Source: Thermoanaerobaculia bacterium (GTDB lineage Bacteria; Acidobacteriota; Thermoanaerobaculia; Multivoradales; UBA5704). Taken from it: a stretch of 10,712 bases of DNA. Location of the stretch: assembly GCA_025937035.1 (NCBI GenBank), contig JAICSG010000070.1, positions 1 to 10,712 of the forward strand. The letters are read 5' to 3'. Position 1 is the first letter of the stretch. Each line of letters opens with the position of its first letter. Positions 8,687 through 10,712 of the stretch are shown in pieces. The notes beneath the pieces are model-generated. The model worked only from the letters and a program-made list of their open reading frames with translations, was not told the DNA's origin and did not search any database. The position numbers and the translations under genes are program-made.

Positions 8687-10486
8687 TTGCGCTTCATCAC
8701 GCGAAACGTTGTGGCCGGAGTCGTTTCTCTGATCTACCTCGCGGGGCTCTCGCAGGCCGCTCCCGCCGCCGGATCCACGGCGCCGGACGCCGGGCGCGAT
8801 TCGTGGATCGCGGTCTTTCCGAACGAAGCGGAGCCGCTCCTTCGAGACGCCTCCGTCCCGGTCTGGGACCGCGAGGAGGGCGTGGTCGTCGCCGGGCCTT
8901 CCGGGGAGCGGCTCGACCTGCTGCGGGCCCAGGGGTTCGAGCCGCTCTTCAGCGCCCGCGACCACGGCGAGAGCATCCAGGTCCTCAGCCATGACGACCT
9001 CTTCGATCCGCCCGCCCTCGCCGGCGCCCCCCGGTTCCGGATCGACGATCAGACGATGCTGTATCTCCTCCCCTCGGGGGTGGAGATGAGCCTGCCGCGG
9101 CTCAAGCTGCACGCCCTGTTTCACGGCGTGCCGCGCATCGCGCTCTCACCCGTCCGTGTACATCCCGCCGACCAGGCCGGGCCCAAGGCGGCTTCGGCCT
9201 CCAATCCGTTGGTGAAGAAGATCGTCCAGGCCACCAGCCAGGAGAATTGGTTCCAATACGTCCGCGACCTCTCCGGCGACAGCGACGTGACCATCCCCGG
9301 ATACTGCGACGGCTGCCGCATCCGCACCCGGGCCTCCAACTACATGTTCCCGCCGAAAAACACCGGCGACCCGCTCGGCAATCCGTTCGCCAGCGAATAT
9401 CTGGAGGACAAGGCCGCGGGCTGGGGCTTCACCGGGCCGAACGCGGTACGTGAGAGCTACACCTCGGCGGAGTCGGGCTGCACCTTCGGGCAGAGCACAC
9501 AGACCTGGCAGAACCTCGTCTTCACGCTGCCCGCCCAGGTCGACTACGCCCAGAATCAGCAGGTCATCTTCATTGTCCACTACGACTCCATCTCGGAGAG
9601 CTCCGCCCGCGACGCCAACAACTCGCCGGGCGCGGACGACGCGATCTCAGGCGGCGGCGCCCTCCTCGAGGCGATGCGGATCTTCAAGGGCTACGCCTGG
9701 CGCTATCCGGTGAAATTCCTCTTCGTGAGCGGCGAGGAGCTCGGGCTGTGCGGGTCCACGGCCTACACCCGCATGCACCCGGCCGAGTCGATGTGGCGCG
9801 TGCTCAACATGGATCAGACCGCCTACGACGGCAACAAGGACGGTCTGATGAACCTGTACAACTGGAGCCCCACGAGTTGTCCCTCGTGCGTGGCCTTCGG
9901 CGATGCCTTCGTCCAGGCCAACGCCGCCTACGGCAAGATCATCGATCCCGCCAAGATCGTGCGCAACACGGCCCGGATGTGCGCCACGGATCACTGCCCG
10001 TTCTGGAACGTCGGGGTGACCGCGATCGATCTCAACGAGGACCTCACCAACGATGACATCTGCCCGTGCTTCGACCAGCGCCAGCGCTCGGGCTGCCGCG
10101 ATACCGTCACCCAGATCAATCCGTTCGACGGCACGACGCTGATGTTCGATCAGGACTATTCATGGCCGACCGAGAAGGCCGCCATCGCGCTCATCGCCCA
10201 GACCGCCGAGCCGCTCTACGCCTGTCCGGCCGCCGGCGCGAAGCTCCGCGCCGCCACGGCCAGGCAGCGGGTCCAGCTCAACTGGCCCGCCGTGCCGAAG
10301 GTGACCTCCTATGTGGTGGAGCGGGCGGAGGGTGGCTGCGACGGCACCTTCGCCGGCATCGCCTCGACCACCCGGGGCGTCTATCTCGACTCCGGCGTAA
10401 CGCCCGGCTCGACCTACGGATACCGCGTCCGCACCTGCCCCTTCCAGGTCAGTAACTGCGTGGAGAAGACGATCCCTCCCCGGTAG
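8687..10486 (+). CDS. Secreted M28-family zinc peptidase with C-terminal fibronectin-III-like domain
   Basis: A 599-residue exported metallopeptidase, probably an aminopeptidase. TTG at 8687 is chosen because GGAGG (8676-8680) lies 6 bases upstream, it opens a normal signal peptide (MRFITRNVVAGVVSLIYLAG), and the tandem copy starts the same way; the upstream GTG at 8651 is near the predicted transcription start and has no suitable site. Residues about 30-170 look like a propeptide or N-terminal domain. The M28 domain carries the full metal set: His298 (VHYDS), Asp317 (PGADDA), Glu350 (likely catalytic) and Glu351 (SGEELGL), Asp376 (LNMDQ) and His436 (ATDHCPFW). Many cysteines, including CDGC, CPSC and CPCF, suggest disulfides in an extracytoplasmic enzyme. 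A fibronectin-III-like domain spans about 520-595 (VQLNWPAV...YGYRVRTC). It is probably transcribed from the sigma-54-type promoter upstream. Substrate specificity cannot be read from the sequence. Confidence 0.9.
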   Translation: MRFITRNVVAGVVSLIYLAGLSQAAPAAGSTAPDAGRDSWIAVFPNEAEPLLRDASVPVWDREEGVVVAGPSGERLDLLRAQGFEPLFSARDHGESIQVLSHDDLFDPPALAGAPRFRIDDQTMLYLLPSGVEMSLPRLKLHALFHGVPRIALSPVRVHPADQAGPKAASASNPLVKKIVQATSQENWFQYVRDLSGDSDVTIPGYCDGCRIRTRASNYMFPPKNTGDPLGNPFASEYLEDKAAGWGFTGPNAVRESYTSAESGCTFGQSTQTWQNLVFTLPAQVDYAQNQQVIFIVHYDSISESSARDANNSPGADDAISGGGALLEAMRIFKGYAWRYPVKFLFVSGEELGLCGSTAYTRMHPAESMWRVLNMDQTAYDGNKDGLMNLYNWSPTSCPSCVAFGDAFVQANAAYGKIIDPAKIVRNTARMCATDHCPFWNVGVTAIDLNEDLTNDDICPCFDQRQRSGCRDTVTQINPFDGTTLMFDQDYSWPTEKAAIALIAQTAEPLYACPAAGAKLRAATARQRVQLNWPAVPKVTSYVVERAEGGCDGTFAGIASTTRGVYLDSGVTPGSTYGYRVRTCPFQVSNCVEKTIPPR

Positions 10487-10489
10487 GAC

Positions 10490-10495
10490 AAGGAG
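10490..10495 (+). promoter_or_regulatory. Ribosome binding site AAGGAG for the second peptidase
   Basis: AAGGAG is 7 bases before TTG 10503 but 19 before the in-frame ATG 10515. It supports the TTG start, matching the TTG used by the first copy. Confidence 0.6.
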
Positions 10496-10502
10496 ACGCA
10501 TC

Positions 10503-10712
10503 TTGAGATTTGTCATGCGAGATCGAGCCGTTGGAATCGTTTCTCTGATCTGTCTCCTGGGGCTCTGGGCGGCCCTCCCACTCTCGGCGCAATCCCCTCA
10601 AGACCGCTGGATCGCGCTGTTTTCGGACGGCTCGGAGCCGCTCCTCCGGGAGGCCTCCGTCCCCGTCTGGGACCGCGAGGGAGAGGTGGTCGTCGCCGGA
10701 CCTTCCGAGGCC
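10503..10712 (+). CDS. Second secreted M28-type peptidase, tandem paralogue, partial (5' end only)
   Basis: The first 70 codons of a gene closely similar to the one before it; the right edge cuts it before the catalytic domain, so the peptidase call rests on homology to the neighbour. TTG at 10503 has AAGGAG 7 bases upstream and opens a signal peptide ending near LPLSAQ; ATG at 10515 is an alternative. After the signal peptide, RWIALF, SEPLLREASVPVWDRE and VVVAGPS line up with SWIAVF, AEPLLRDASVPVWDRE and VVVAGPS of the first copy, also at the base level. It starts 16 bases after the first copy's stop with no promoter between, so the pair should be one transcript. Confidence 0.82.
   Translation, partial: MRFVMRDRAVGIVSLICLLGLWAALPLSAQSPQDRWIALFSDGSEPLLREASVPVWDREGEVVVAGPSEA

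Overview
The window is GC-rich (roughly two thirds G+C by eye), densely coding bacterial DNA. Exported proteins with propeller-phosphoesterase, VirJ-like and M28 peptidase folds, a pyruvate-phosphate dikinase and strong GGAGG-type ribosome binding sites fit a Gram-negative bacterium. The style of these families resembles Acidobacteriota or a similar soil or sediment phylum. That placement is inference; no rRNA or marker gene is present to fix it. No tRNA, insertion sequence, prophage or CRISPR array was seen.

Left half, all on the minus strand. Reading in the direction of transcription from about 5278 down to 1: a GSU2403-type nucleotidyltransferase-fold protein; 9 bases later a secreted protein joining a seven-repeat YncE-like beta-propeller to an alkaline-phosphatase-superfamily phosphoesterase; then, after a 123-base gap holding a candidate sigma-54 promoter and a leader hairpin, ppdK, which runs off the left edge before its C-terminal PEP/pyruvate-binding domain.

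Right half, all on the plus strand. Two exported alpha/beta-hydrolase-like proteins of the VirJ/AcvB family lie head to tail. They match the two halves of full-length AcvB, but as separate genes in swapped order. Nine bases later comes a GAF-AAA+-Fis sigma-54 activator, so the three genes look like one operon. A 205-base gap follows, with a good GG-N10-GC (-24/-12) sigma-54 promoter match and a 9-base direct repeat upstream of it. Then come two tandem, closely similar genes for secreted M28 zinc peptidases; the second is cut by the right edge after 70 codons.

The two halves diverge from an intergenic region of about 97 bases (5279-5375). It carries a perfect 13-base inverted repeat with a 9-base spacer, whose arms also contain symmetric TATAAC -10-like sequences. 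This is a good candidate for a shared operator.

Working model (inference): the GAF/sigma-54 regulator, made with two periplasmic VirJ-like hydrolases, drives the adjacent secreted peptidase pair from a -24/-12 promoter and perhaps also ppdK. This would be an envelope or nutrient-response module. The least ordinary points are the split and swapped AcvB, its linkage to a sigma-54 activator, and the perfect operator-like palindrome.
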